This document shows, piece after piece, positions 26,061 through 36,026 of a DNA stretch of 58,145 bases. The stretch's first letter is position 1, and the number at the start of each line of letters is the position of its first letter. The stretch lies in the NCBI GenBank assembly GCA_028696715.1, contig JAQVGO010000005.1, positions 1 to 58,145 of the forward strand. Direction: 5' to 3'. The notes under the pieces were generated by a model. That model was given only the letters and a program-made list of their open reading frames with translations. It was not told the DNA's origin and made no database searches. The translations under genes were made by a program, and so were the position numbers. The DNA comes from Bacteroidales bacterium (lineage in GTDB: Bacteria > Bacteroidota > Bacteroidia > Bacteroidales > F082).

Positions 26061-28973
26061 ATGAAAAAAGGATTTCTACCGTTAAGTTTATTATTGACAC
26101 TCACACTCTTAGCCGGAACAAGTCTTTTAGCCGGAACCCCGGAAAATGAGGATATCAAGGCACCTCAAAAAGATCAGCAGTACGCTGCCGAATCCTATTT
26201 AAAAAGCTTGAGAGCTAACCAACATACTGGCACTATCGATGTCAGAGATGTGTTAGAAGCAATAAACCAGACCCGGGCAATGTCAGAAACCCGCAATCGC
26301 GAAGCCTTAAACTGGACTAATCTTGGCCCCGATAATTTTGGCGGACAGGTAAAAGCCATTTTATTCGACAACAAACCAGGAAATGAAGGCAGCATATTGA
26401 TTGGTGCAAGTGGTGGCGGAGTTTGGAAATCAGTAAATAATGGAATCACCTGGACGAGAGCTAGTAATATCAATATGTTAGTGAGCTGTATGGTTCAGGC
26501 ACCCAATGGAGACATTTATGTGGGGACAGGTGATGGATTCGAAGCCCAGAAACTAAACGGACTAATCGATTATAATTATACTACCGGGCTGGTAGGTCAG
26601 GGAGTTTTCAAGTCAACTGATGGTGAAAATTTTGTTCAGCTCGAAAGCACTTTGCCTGTTGCTAATGATAATTCGGCTTCCTGGGCATTTGTAAACGAAC
26701 TTGCCGTGAATGAAGCAGGTCATGTGTTTGCAGCAACCAATAGCGGACTGATGGTATCGACTGATGGTGGAAACAGCTGGAATATTGCAGCAGATGAGGA
26801 TGGTGCTGAACTGAATATGAATGCCACTGACGTAAAAGTTGGTAGTGATGGCATTGTGGTTGCCAGCGTTGATAACAAATGTTATATCTCCAAGCTTGGC
26901 GATGTAAATGCTTTTATAAATCGCTCGACTGGCGACTCCATCTCATTACCTGAATCTGGCGTTAGTCGTCTCGAATTAGCCATTGCTCCCTCAGATCCAA
27001 ATAAACTTTATGCCAGTGCCGTTACTATTTATGGTGTTCATTTAGGTATTTATGCATCATCTGATAAAGGTGACACCTGGAATGTAATACTTCCGGCAAC
27101 TACATCAGAAAATATTTATGAAGAATATGGGAACTACAATAATTGTATCACGGTTTTCCCAAATGATCCTGACCGCATCCTGATAAATGCCGTTAACCTA
27201 TGGCAGGGCAAAAAAATTACTGAAGTTGGATTTTATTCATGGGATGCAAAATCAAATGACATTGCCTCCGATCTAAATCCTCTCTATGTACATAGAGGAC
27301 AACATATTACAGCATTCAACCCAACTACTCCAAATCAAATCTACATTGGAACTGATGCAGGGGTATTTAAGGGTACTATTTCCGGTGATAATTTTACTTT
27401 CCAAAATGCAAACCGTAATTTCATCACATCCAGGTTCTACACCGTTGCCCCTACCGGCCAGGAAAACAGAGTAGTTGGAGGATCTCAGGATAATGGTACT
27501 ATCTATGTTTCTTCAACTGGAAATACCTCAAAACAAGGTGAAATTATTTACACTGTTTCCAGCCCAAATAATGGCGGATCTACAGTTGTTTCGACCATCA
27601 ATCCAGATGCTGCGGTACTTAGCGCAGAAGCAGGAAGTATTGACCGGACCGAAGATATGGGCTTCACGCTATCTACACAGTTTTTGTCTGATCAAATCAG
27701 TAATACCTCATTCATTACCCCTATTGCGTTATGGGAAAGCTATGACAACGAAAACAGCAGAGATTCAATAACTTTTCATGCCCGAAAAAATTATGCAGCT
27801 GGTGAAGTGTTAAAAGTGAAAAGCTCAAACTTTGAACATCCATTCTACTATACACTGCCCACATCACTGCAAAGTGGCGATTCGATAAGAATTAAAGATA
27901 TCGTTTCGACCAGGTTGTTCATTGCCACAGCTAACAGGATTTGGATGACCAAAGACCTGTTGAATTTTGGAGTTCAGCCCGAATGGTTCGAGATCGCTAA
28001 TACAAGTGTTAATTTCTCAGGTGTTCCGCAATCCATTGCATATTCAAAAGATGCTAACCACCTCTTTGTAGGAACGCGTGATGGAAAATTATTTCGTATC
28101 TCAAACATTGCCCTGGCACATAATTTTGATCTGGCAGATGTATCAAGTCCACAATGTATCATTGCAACCCGTCAATTACCGGTTAACATTCCCGGAACAT
28201 CCGATCCTATCAGCCAATCAATCACTTCCATTGCAGTTGACCCCAATAATCCAAACAATGTAATGATAACGCTTGCCAACTATGGCAATGAGCATTATGT
28301 TTTAATGACAACAAATGCTTTGGATGCCGAACCAACTTTTGTAAGCAAACAGGGTAATCTGCCCAAAATGCCCGTTTATTCCTCCATCATTGAGATGAGC
28401 AATCCAGAGAAGGCCATGCTGGGAACCGAACATGGAATCTTCATCACTGATGATATTTTTACTAGTAGTCCGGTTTGGGTTGCCGAACAAAGCGAAATGG
28501 GCGATGTGCCTGTGTTCGACCTTAAACAGCAATGGATAAACAAAGCTGCTGATACTGTTCAGTTGATCAATATTGACACTACTGTACTGCATTATCCTGG
28601 CACAAATAACTATGGTATTATCTATGCTGCAACGTTTGGAAGAGGTTTCTTCAGATGTAATAACTTCAGAAAACCTGTAGGATTAGAAGAAAATCCTATA
28701 CTTGCCAATCATCCTGAAGAACTGGTAGTTACGATGTATCCCAATCCGGTAAATACCCATACCACTTTGAAGTTTGAGATATTGCAAAATGCAAACGTAA
28801 ATTATCAGGTGTTTGATCTTTCCGGAAAACAAATTATGTCGCAGAACCTTGGCAACCTTAGTAAAGGAACCTATCAAACCGAATTGAATATGGACAAGCT
28901 GAAACGTGGAGCTTATATTTTAAGGCTCGATAGTGGTAACGCAAGTAAAGCCTTGAAATTCTTCGTTTATTAA
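26061..28973 (+). CDS. T9SS-secreted beta-propeller (BNR/Asp-box) protein
   Basis: The 970-residue protein has an N-terminal signal peptide. Many Asp-box repeats follow (KSVNNGITW, VSTDGGNSW, ASSDKGDTW), as in sialidases and VPS10/sortilin-like propellers. The last about 75 residues form a type A T9SS sorting domain (VTMYPNPVNTHTTLKFEI...GKQIMSQNLGNLSKGTY...MDKLKRGAYILRL). It is therefore predicted to cross the outer membrane and be attached to or released from the surface. No catalytic residues of sialidases are evident, so binding is as likely as hydrolysis. A second T9SS gene follows 30 bases later. Confidence 0.9.
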   Translation: MKKGFLPLSLLLTLTLLAGTSLLAGTPENEDIKAPQKDQQYAAESYLKSLRANQHTGTIDVRDVLEAINQTRAMSETRNREALNWTNLGPDNFGGQVKAILFDNKPGNEGSILIGASGGGVWKSVNNGITWTRASNINMLVSCMVQAPNGDIYVGTGDGFEAQKLNGLIDYNYTTGLVGQGVFKSTDGENFVQLESTLPVANDNSASWAFVNELAVNEAGHVFAATNSGLMVSTDGGNSWNIAADEDGAELNMNATDVKVGSDGIVVASVDNKCYISKLGDVNAFINRSTGDSISLPESGVSRLELAIAPSDPNKLYASAVTIYGVHLGIYASSDKGDTWNVILPATTSENIYEEYGNYNNCITVFPNDPDRILINAVNLWQGKKITEVGFYSWDAKSNDIASDLNPLYVHRGQHITAFNPTTPNQIYIGTDAGVFKGTISGDNFTFQNANRNFITSRFYTVAPTGQENRVVGGSQDNGTIYVSSTGNTSKQGEIIYTVSSPNNGGSTVVSTINPDAAVLSAEAGSIDRTEDMGFTLSTQFLSDQISNTSFITPIALWESYDNENSRDSITFHARKNYAAGEVLKVKSSNFEHPFYYTLPTSLQSGDSIRIKDIVSTRLFIATANRIWMTKDLLNFGVQPEWFEIANTSVNFSGVPQSIAYSKDANHLFVGTRDGKLFRISNIALAHNFDLADVSSPQCIIATRQLPVNIPGTSDPISQSITSIAVDPNNPNNVMITLANYGNEHYVLMTTNALDAEPTFVSKQGNLPKMPVYSSIIEMSNPEKAMLGTEHGIFITDDIFTSSPVWVAEQSEMGDVPVFDLKQQWINKAADTVQLINIDTTVLHYPGTNNYGIIYAATFGRGFFRCNNFRKPVGLEENPILANHPEELVVTMYPNPVNTHTTLKFEILQNANVNYQVFDLSGKQIMSQNLGNLSKGTYQTELNMDKLKRGAYILRLDSGNASKALKFFVY

Positions 28974-29003
28974 TTGAATATTGACCTCAAAATCAAGTAA
29001 ACA

Positions 29004-31274
29004 ATGAAAAGATTTTTATCCGTTTTAACCATAGTGCTCATATTTGGATTACAACTTTCAGCACAGCAGCGCATTTACACACCCGAGATGAAAGCACCAG
29101 CAAATGGAGCTATTGATCAGATGCCTAATGCACTGCTCGACTGGAATGCCGTTACCGGACAAGGAACAGAGGTTGTATATGAAGTTCAGCTTTCGCAGGA
29201 TGAAACATTCAATAATCCAGTATCCTTCCCTCAAACAAGTGTTACGGCTTATGAGATGTCGGAACTGAATTTTAATGAAACCTATTACTGGCGCGTTAGA
29301 GCAAGTGATGGTATCGCCACCTCAGATTGGTCGACACCCTGGTCATTCACAGTAGTAAAAACAGTAACCATTACCTCACCGGCAAATGCCTCCGTTCAAA
29401 ATCCGGATGCCTTGCTAAAATGGAATGAAATAACTGGCGTAACCGGATATGATATTGAGGTTGACACCGCTTATAGTTGGCGTACCGAAAGTTCGGGTCA
29501 AAGCAATAATCTATTTGGAGTGTTCAATGTTGACGAAACAACTGCTTGGGCAGTTGGTGCTTCTGGTACCATTCTAAAACTGGAAAATAATAGCTGGACA
29601 TCAGTTACAAGCCCTGTTGACAGTGATTTACATGATGTATTCTTTACCTCAGCCAATTCAGGATGGATTGTTGGGGTTGATAGTGTTCTTCTCCATTATG
29701 ATGGCAACACCTGGTCAGAAGTGGAACCAGGCACAAGTGAAGATCTGAATGCATTATTCTTTGTTTCAGAAACAGATGGTTATGCCGTTGGTAACTCAGG
29801 AACAGTACTGCATTACAATGGAACAGATTGGAGCCAGATTGATGTTGGAATAGTTGATAAAGACCTTTTTACTGTTCACGGGATCGACAGTGATAAGATA
29901 GTAATCACCGGAGCTTCAGGAAACAGTGCTGTTTTTGATGGCAGCAACTGGACAACTTATTCATCCGGAAACAGAGATATGCTGTCCGTTTGGATGCTTG
30001 CATCCGACAATATCTGGGCAGGTGCCAAGGGAGGTCGCTTGTATAACTTTAACGGCACCGAATGGACTGAACAAGTATTAGGAAACCGCGATTGGCAAGG
30101 CATTCAATTTCTGGATGCTGAAACAGGATATTTGATTGGTCGCAACGGAAATTTAGCTGTATTTAACGGAACAATGTGGGAACTTGCTGCCAGTGGAACA
30201 GGAGACGATTTAGCTGATATCCATTTGTTTGATGAAAACAGTGGTTACATTGTAGGAAATGGTGGTATCGTAATCTCTTACCAGGGTGATGGCTTTAACA
30301 GTGAATACCTGAAAAGTTATACGGTGAGCAATAGCATCCTGGAATACAGGCTTAGCAACCTGTTATTTGGCAAAAATCATTATTTCAGGATGAGAACAAA
30401 ACATGCTGCTGCTACCTCAGATTGGTCATCTGCTGCCTCTTTCACTGTAATTTCTAATCCAACTTTGAAAACTCCTGCTAATAATGCCACTGAAATTGTT
30501 CTCGATCCTACCTTAACCTGGGATTCAATAAGCGGAGCAGGACGCTATACAATCCAAATTGCTCCTAATCAGGATTTTTTAGATGCCTATACCTATGAAA
30601 CTAATGTGGCAAGTTACAACATAACTGGTTTGGCATTTGGCCAGGATTATTATTGGAGAGTGAATGCACGTCATGCTGGTGGTGTTTCTGACTGGTCTCC
30701 TGCTTTCAAATTTAACACAATTAGCACGGTAGTTTTAACCGCACCTGCTAACAATGCAACTGAAGTTGCCCGTGTGCCACGTTTTACCTGGGAAGAGATC
30801 CACGGAGCACAAAAATATATGGTAGCCCTTGATAAAGCACCCGATTTTCCAAATGGAGAAATTGAAGTTGTGGAACATAACTTCTGGCAACATATGTTTA
30901 TGCTCGATCCGCTTGCAACCTACTACTGGCGCGTGAAAGCAATTCAAGGCCTGGATTCAACAGCCTGGAGCGAAACCTGGAGTTTTACAACAGCTAACGA
31001 AACGTCTGTTGAAGAACAATTTCAACAGGCTTTCAAGCTCTATCCAAACCCTGCCAACGATTATATTCAATTAAAAATTGAATCGGCAAACTTCCAACAG
31101 GCTCGTCTGGAAATTTACAACATCATTGGCAGTAAAGTATATGAACAGGAAATAACTTTTGGAATTGATAAACAATTGGTTACAATTCAACTCGAAGACT
31201 TTAAGTCAGGATTGTATTTTGTGAAATTAATCCATGACTCAAATGCCTTCACACAAAGGCTTATCATTGAATAG
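29004..31274 (+). CDS. T9SS-secreted protein with FN3-like repeats and an inserted propeller
   Basis: After a signal peptide (cleavage near LQLSAQ), the 756-residue protein carries four fibronectin-III-like modules, each with a PxN...LxW start and a YYWRVRA-like strand. Within the second module, after YDIEVDTAYSW (about residue 160), a block of about 270 residues made of YCF48/BNR-like units (AWAVGASGTILKLENNSWTS, GYAVGNSGTVLHYNGTDWSQ) is inserted. The module then resumes at about 431 (FNSEYLKSYTV...NHYFRMRT). The C-terminus is a type A T9SS sorting domain (KLYPNPANDYIQLKI). The role is probably surface adhesion or carbohydrate/protein binding, inferred only from domains. Confidence 0.88.
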   Translation: MKRFLSVLTIVLIFGLQLSAQQRIYTPEMKAPANGAIDQMPNALLDWNAVTGQGTEVVYEVQLSQDETFNNPVSFPQTSVTAYEMSELNFNETYYWRVRASDGIATSDWSTPWSFTVVKTVTITSPANASVQNPDALLKWNEITGVTGYDIEVDTAYSWRTESSGQSNNLFGVFNVDETTAWAVGASGTILKLENNSWTSVTSPVDSDLHDVFFTSANSGWIVGVDSVLLHYDGNTWSEVEPGTSEDLNALFFVSETDGYAVGNSGTVLHYNGTDWSQIDVGIVDKDLFTVHGIDSDKIVITGASGNSAVFDGSNWTTYSSGNRDMLSVWMLASDNIWAGAKGGRLYNFNGTEWTEQVLGNRDWQGIQFLDAETGYLIGRNGNLAVFNGTMWELAASGTGDDLADIHLFDENSGYIVGNGGIVISYQGDGFNSEYLKSYTVSNSILEYRLSNLLFGKNHYFRMRTKHAAATSDWSSAASFTVISNPTLKTPANNATEIVLDPTLTWDSISGAGRYTIQIAPNQDFLDAYTYETNVASYNITGLAFGQDYYWRVNARHAGGVSDWSPAFKFNTISTVVLTAPANNATEVARVPRFTWEEIHGAQKYMVALDKAPDFPNGEIEVVEHNFWQHMFMLDPLATYYWRVKAIQGLDSTAWSETWSFTTANETSVEEQFQQAFKLYPNPANDYIQLKIESANFQQARLEIYNIIGSKVYEQEITFGIDKQLVTIQLEDFKSGLYFVKLIHDSNAFTQRLIIE

Positions 31275-31295
31275 TTTTTCAGATAAATTACTTAC

Positions 31296-31334
31296 AAACA
31301 CCTGTTGATATTCATTCAGCAGGTGTTTTTTTTT
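31296..31334 (+). terminator. Rho-independent terminator after the T9SS pair
   Basis: AAACACCTG pairs with CAGGTGTTT and is followed by nine or more T bases, 22 bases after the stop. The rest of the spacer up to 31527 (about 190 bases) shows no ORF or motif I can support. Confidence 0.85.
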
Positions 31335-31527
31335 AATCTATCTTATAACAAAACTGATTGATAAGTTGAACTCCATTTTGCCAAACCTAAGATGAATTAA
31401 ATTTCCAAGCTTAATACCATTTCGCGAGGCAGATACTCACATCTCAAAACTTAGGGAAACAAATTTACAGAGCCTATCACTTTCAGTGAAACACAGCTGG
31501 ATTGTGTAAACCGGCTAATCCTAAGCT

Positions 31528-32304
31528 TTACCTATAGAAATTAAACCGCTTTCCAAAACCAAAGCTAATGTAAAACGTCAGGAAAAATTTCTGGTCTTTA
31601 TTGTCAGCAAGGATTGTAACTCCCTGCGGATAGAATTCGAATGCCGCACCTACTTCTGCAGCCTTAATCTGAGTTTTTATGTAGCCAAACTCAAAATTCA
31701 AACCTGATTTGAAATACAATCCAGGACGAAGTGAAATTTCACCCAGCCCCTTTGTAAATGGAGCTCTGCCATAGATATCATGCGTTGAAGTTGAATTTTC
31801 GTTATAACGTTTGGTGTCAATCACAAGATTACCGTTTACACCTTGCTCAATATTGATCACAAAATAATAGTAAGGCTTTTGAAAGGCAATACTAGCCCCG
31901 CCTTCGAGCAACCACCTCAATTCAATACCACCCCAATAAGGCTTTTGATTCAATAGCTTTTTCACACCATAACCACCACGCAAAATAAAAACATCATTCA
32001 GTTTTCCATAAACATACCTTTTCGAATTATTGTAATATGGATTAATGAGTTTCACCTGCTTAGGTGATTTCATGGTCAATAACTCAATATTTAAAAGGGT
32101 AGTTGTGAAAGCGTTTTTATTACGCCCGGGTTTATAACTCATTGCAAAACCCAGGTTATGCGCTGTTACATTACCGGTTCGTTCCCGATTATAAATAATT
32201 TGTTCGGCCACATCATCCAACTCATCATTTTGAAGATCCTGACCAAAAATAACTCCTGAAAAAACCAGGAGTAAGATCAATAAATAAATTGAGGCCTGCT
32301 GCAT
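31528..32304 (-). CDS. Predicted outer-membrane beta-barrel protein
   Basis: The 258-residue protein has a signal peptide (cleavage after SGVIFGQ). Many alternating hydrophobic strands end in aromatic residues (YVYGKLNDVFILRGGYG, WGGIELRWLLEGGASIAF, KFFLTFYISFGFGKRF), typical of a small outer-membrane barrel. No family is recognised. It reads in the same direction as the small lipoprotein gene 47 bases upstream and may share its transcript. The barrel assignment is inferred from the strand pattern. Confidence 0.75.
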   Translation of the reverse strand: MQQASIYLLILLLVFSGVIFGQDLQNDELDDVAEQIIYNRERTGNVTAHNLGFAMSYKPGRNKNAFTTTLLNIELLTMKSPKQVKLINPYYNNSKRYVYGKLNDVFILRGGYGVKKLLNQKPYWGGIELRWLLEGGASIAFQKPYYYFVINIEQGVNGNLVIDTKRYNENSTSTHDIYGRAPFTKGLGEISLRPGLYFKSGLNFEFGYIKTQIKAAEVGAAFEFYPQGVTILADNKDQKFFLTFYISFGFGKRFNFYR

Positions 32305-32351
32305 GATTAAATTATTAAAACAGCGGACACCGGACCAAAAAGCCCGACCAA

Positions 32352-32480
32352 TTAATAGCGTGTTTCGCGCTGAAATTTATGCGATTCACCATAAGCAGCA
32401 CATTTACTTGTCGATTTGCAAGAAGTAGCTGCAAGTGATACGGCAAAAACAAATAAAATTAGGACAGCAATTTTTTTCAT
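32352..32480 (-). CDS. 42-residue lipoprotein, small ORF
   Basis: The minus strand encodes MKKIAVLILFVFAVSLAATS, then C and the short tail KSTSKCAAYGESHKFQRETRY. This is a complete signal peptide with a good lipobox (AATSC), leaving a mature lipoprotein of about 22 residues. The mature part with a second Cys followed by AAYG matches a class of tiny Bacteroidota lipoproteins as I remember them. Function is unknown. The length (43 codons) is below usual gene-calling cut-offs, so it is easily missed. Confidence 0.8.
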   Translation of the reverse strand: MKKIAVLILFVFAVSLAATSCKSTSKCAAYGESHKFQRETRY

Positions 32481-32584
32481 ACCTTAGCGGAAGTTAATTA
32501 TCCATTACAAAATTTGTTACAAAGTAACATATAATCTTTTAAAGAACAAAAAACAAAGTTTAATATTGTTCAAATAAGAAAGAT

Positions 32585-33265
32585 ATGCCGGTCAAACCCG
32601 AGATTGATGACAGTTGGTATAAAGTGTTGCAGCCTGAATTTGAAGCACCCTATTTTAGTGAACTCAAAAGTTTTTTAAAGGAGGAGATGTCGCAATATTC
32701 TATCTTTCCACCAGCTAAATTGATTTTTAATGCCTTCAACAAAACACCACTACCTGCAGTAAAAGTAGTTATCCTGGGTCAGGATCCTTATCATGGTCCA
32801 GGGCAAGCACACGGGTTGGCATTCTCAGTACCGGATGGTATAAAACCTCCGCCAAGTCTGGTAAATATCTATAAGGAACTGGCGTCCGATCTGGGGATCA
32901 CAGCTCCAAAAACCGGTAATTTAGAGAAATGGGCAGCTGAGGGTGTTCTCTTACTCAACACCTCCTTAACAGTGCGATCGGGCAAGGCAGCCTCCCATGC
33001 CGGCAAAGGATGGGAAAAATTTACTGATGCGGCAATTAAAGCTGTTTCCGAATTTCGTGCCGGCGTAGTATTTATGCTTTGGGGAAATCATGCGATCAGT
33101 AAAGAGCAATTAATAGACACTTCTAAACACTTGGTTCTTAAAACAGTACACCCCTCTCCACTTTCTGCTTCGAGAGGCTTTTTGGGTTGCAGACATTTTT
33201 CGAAAGCCAATCATTATCTTGAAAATATTGGCCTCCTTCCTGTGAACTGGCACCTGGATACCTAA
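32585..33265 (+). CDS. ung: Uracil-DNA glycosylase, family 1
   Basis: Ung removes uracil from DNA to start base excision repair. At 226 residues it is the normal length. The water-activating motif GQDPYHG (catalytic Asp67) and the minor-groove loop [14 protein letters not shown] are both intact. The VNIYKEL and [19 protein letters not shown] segments are also conserved. It is monocistronic, with OmpP1 80 bases downstream under its own promoter. Confidence 0.97.
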   Translation: MPVKPEIDDSWYKVLQPEFEAPYFSELKSFLKEEMSQYSIFPPAKLIFNAFNKTPLPAVKVVILGQDPYHGPGQAHGLAFSVPDGIKPPPSLVNIYKELASDLGITAPKTGNLEKWAAEGVLLLNTSLTVRSGKAASHAGKGWEKFTDAAIKAVSEFRAGVVFMLWGNHAISKEQLIDTSKHLVLKTVHPSPLSASRGFLGCRHFSKANHYLENIGLLPVNWHLDT

Positions 33266-33291
33266 AGTTACTGAGATATTGCAATACAAAA

Positions 33292-33318
33292 TTGTTCAAT
33301 CAAAAATTTTGTACCTTG
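33292..33318 (+). promoter_or_regulatory. Putative promoter of the OmpP1/FadL gene
   Basis: TTG at 33292-33294 and TACCTTG(C) at 33312-33318 are spaced 17 bases apart. This is near the TTG / TAnnTTTG consensus but with one base missing from the TTTG part. The start codon is 27 bases downstream. Confidence 0.45.
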
Positions 33319-33344
33319 CGCCGATTAAATTAAAAAACAAATAT

Positions 33345-34559
33345 ATGCGTAAACAGTTTATTATCACCACAATGCTGGTGATGGGTCTTCTGACTCTTCA
33401 GGCCGGTGGTTATCAGGTGCGCCTACAAAGCAACAGGAGCACAGGTATGGGTCTTACGGGTACTGCCTTACAAATGGGAGCCACTTCAATGTTCTATAAT
33501 CCAGGTGCTTTGGCGATGATGCAAACCAAAACCGACTTTGCACTGGGTGCAAGTGGAATAATTTCACGGATCAGCTTTCAGAAATTTGAATCAGATCATA
33601 TTGCTGAAACAGATAACAGCATGAGTACTCCATTTTATTTTTATGGTGCCGGTAAGATCAATGAGAAATGGTCCGTAGGCCTGGCTGTATATACACCTTA
33701 TGGCAGTTCCTCCAAGTGGGAAGACAACTGGGCTGGCAGGTTGCTCATTCAGAATATTTCCTTACAGGCTATTTACTTTCAACCCACAGTTGCGTATAAG
33801 ATAAGCGATAAACTTGGCATTGGTGCTGGACTTGTTTATGCAACAGGGAAAGTTGAATTACAAAAGGGTCTGAATTATGGTGCTGACAGTTATGTGAAAC
33901 TAGAAGGCAGCACATCCAATATTGGCTTTAATGCCGGCGTGTACTATAATGCCAGCGAGAAGCTTTCGCTTGGATTGAATTATCGTTCAGAAATTATGAT
34001 GGAAATCACTGGCGGCGATGCTACCTTTAATGTTCCAATCGCTGTGGGAGCCAATATTCCAAATGAAAACAAATTCGATGCAGCACTTCCTATGCCTGCC
34101 AATCTTGATTTTGGGGTATCCTATCAGGCAACAGAAAAACTACTCTTATCAGCTGAAATTAATTATGTGATGTGGAGCACTTATAAGGAGCTTGAATTCA
34201 AATTTGAAGAAAAAGGGGAGCTTTTAAACTCAAAGAACCAGCGCGATTATAAGGACACCTTTATTCCAAGAATTGGTGCCGAATACGTTTACAGCGACCT
34301 GCTCACATTTCGTATTGGCGGATACTATGATCCCAGCCCGACAAACGAAAAATATTTTACCCCCGAAACGGTAAGTCTCAACAATCTGGCTTTTACTTTA
34401 GGTTTAAGTATTACACCTTCGGAAAAGCTGAGTATTGATTTATCCTACTTGCAGATAAATGGTTTGCAGGCTACTAAAACCTATGAACCTGATCAGTTTG
34501 GTGGCACTTACAAATCAGCTGCTTATATCCCGGGTATTGGTGTGTCGTATCGTTTCTAA
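33345..34559 (+). CDS. OmpP1/FadL/TodX-family outer-membrane transporter
   Basis: FadL-type barrels take up hydrophobic compounds by lateral diffusion. The 404-residue protein, starting at the ATG at 33345 (MRKQFIITTMLVMG signal peptide), has the family N-terminal hatch pattern GYQVRLQSNRSTGMGLTGTALQMGATSMFYNPGAL in part and ends in a strand with C-terminal Phe (GIGVSYRF). A longer ORF from 33279 puts 22 non-signal residues in front and is rejected. It is followed 18 bases later by an SGNH lipoprotein gene, a pairing often seen in this phylum. Confidence 0.92.
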   Translation: MRKQFIITTMLVMGLLTLQAGGYQVRLQSNRSTGMGLTGTALQMGATSMFYNPGALAMMQTKTDFALGASGIISRISFQKFESDHIAETDNSMSTPFYFYGAGKINEKWSVGLAVYTPYGSSSKWEDNWAGRLLIQNISLQAIYFQPTVAYKISDKLGIGAGLVYATGKVELQKGLNYGADSYVKLEGSTSNIGFNAGVYYNASEKLSLGLNYRSEIMMEITGGDATFNVPIAVGANIPNENKFDAALPMPANLDFGVSYQATEKLLLSAEINYVMWSTYKELEFKFEEKGELLNSKNQRDYKDTFIPRIGAEYVYSDLLTFRIGGYYDPSPTNEKYFTPETVSLNNLAFTLGLSITPSEKLSIDLSYLQINGLQATKTYEPDQFGGTYKSAAYIPGIGVSYRF

Positions 34560-34577
34560 TCTTAAAAAATTGACAAT

Positions 34578-35957
34578 ATGAAATTGAGAATATTATTTGT
34601 ATTGGTTGCTGCCGCCACGATGTGGGCCTGTCAACCAGAAATAAACGAATTTGAACCAACAAAGGGAAATGCAGATTTCTCTGTCTATATGTCAGCCGGC
34701 AACTCGCTCACTGCAGGCTATGCAGGCGGTGCCTTATACCGTTCAGGACAGGAAAATTCCTACACGGCTATCCTGGCCAAACAGTTTGAAGCAGTTGGTC
34801 GTCAGGGAGCCTTTAAAATCCCTTACATTAACAGCGAAGATGGAGTTGGAAATCATGGGGCTAGCCTGAGAACAAAGCTCGTAATGGGTTTTTCAACTGA
34901 CTGCCTCGGAAACACTTCATTGGCACCTGTTCCGGCTAATCCAAATGCCACCCAACAGGAGCTGGCTATCTTGCTTGGTACAAGTGTTGCTGCCGAAGGA
35001 CCTTTTCATAATATCGGTGTTCCGGGAGCAAAAGTCACTCATTTACTTGCTCCGGGTTATGCCAGCCTGAATCCTTTCTATGCCAGATTTGCCAGTGATG
35101 CATCTAATGCCGTAATCGATGAAATTGGAGTAGTGCAACCTACTTTCTTCACCCTTTGGATTGGGAATAATGATGTATTAACCTATGCCCTGGCTGGTGG
35201 AGCAGCGGATGAAATCACTGCTGTTGAAACCTTTGCTGCAAGTATGGAAGCCGTCATCGGCACTTTTAAAACTACTGCAACAGCTGGTGCCATTGCCAAT
35301 ATCCCCGATATCACTGATCTTCCCTATTTCACTACCGTTCCTTATAATCCAATTGTATTGCAGGATCAGGCATTGGTTGATCAACTCAATACCGGATATG
35401 CACAATACAATGCCGCAATGGAACAATTTGGTCTGCCCCATCGAATCAGCTTTAAATTAGGAGCTAACCCAATGGTGATTCAGGATCCAACCATTCCAAC
35501 TCCTCCAGGTTATGAGATGTTGCGCATCAGGCAAATCAATGAAGCAGAACTCGTACTACTCTCCATCCCACAAGATTCGCTGAAATGTGGATACTGGGGA
35601 AGTATGAAACCCGTTCCCGGGCAGTTTATCATTACACACGATGAAAAATCTGAGATTGATGCTGCCATCGTTGCCTATAACCAGATTATTGAGACAGCTG
35701 CCCAAAATCACGATCTGGCCCTGGTAGATATGAACGAACTTTTAAACCAGGGATCAACTACCGGAATCAAAATGGATGGTGTACTTTTCACCACTGAATT
35801 TGTAACTGGAAATGCTTTCTCAACAGATGGAGTTCACCTCACACCACAGGGTAATGCACTGGCCGCCAACACCTTTATTGATGCGATCAATAAAAAATAC
35901 AATGCCAGGGTTCCAAAAGTTAGTGTCACAGATTATGAAGCTGTAAGATTGCCTTAA
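34578..35957 (+). CDS. SGNH/GDSL-hydrolase-fold lipoprotein
   Basis: The 459-residue protein begins with a lipoprotein signal (MWAC, Cys18). SGNH blocks are visible: SAGNSLTAGYAGG (nucleophile Ser43), NIGVPGAK, LWIGNNDVL and the C-terminal STDGVHLTPQGN with Asp and His. It is therefore a likely esterase or lipase anchored in the envelope. Its position right after the FadL-type gene suggests that it hydrolyses a lipid whose products are imported, which is inference. A terminator follows. Confidence 0.88.
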   Translation: MKLRILFVLVAAATMWACQPEINEFEPTKGNADFSVYMSAGNSLTAGYAGGALYRSGQENSYTAILAKQFEAVGRQGAFKIPYINSEDGVGNHGASLRTKLVMGFSTDCLGNTSLAPVPANPNATQQELAILLGTSVAAEGPFHNIGVPGAKVTHLLAPGYASLNPFYARFASDASNAVIDEIGVVQPTFFTLWIGNNDVLTYALAGGAADEITAVETFAASMEAVIGTFKTTATAGAIANIPDITDLPYFTTVPYNPIVLQDQALVDQLNTGYAQYNAAMEQFGLPHRISFKLGANPMVIQDPTIPTPPGYEMLRIRQINEAELVLLSIPQDSLKCGYWGSMKPVPGQFIITHDEKSEIDAAIVAYNQIIETAAQNHDLALVDMNELLNQGSTTGIKMDGVLFTTEFVTGNAFSTDGVHLTPQGNALAANTFIDAINKKYNARVPKVSVTDYEAVRLP

Positions 35958-35966
35958 GCAAACACT

Positions 35967-36010
35967 AAAAAACCGGCTACTGTGAAATTTGTGCGGTAGC
36001 CGGTTTTTTT
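35967..36010 (+). terminator. Rho-independent terminator after the SGNH lipoprotein
   Basis: AAAAAACCGGCTAC and GTAGCCGGTTTTTT pair over 14 bases with a 15-base loop and end in T7, 9 bases after the stop. Confidence 0.9.
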
Positions 36011-36026
36011 AATTTTTCAATCCAAA

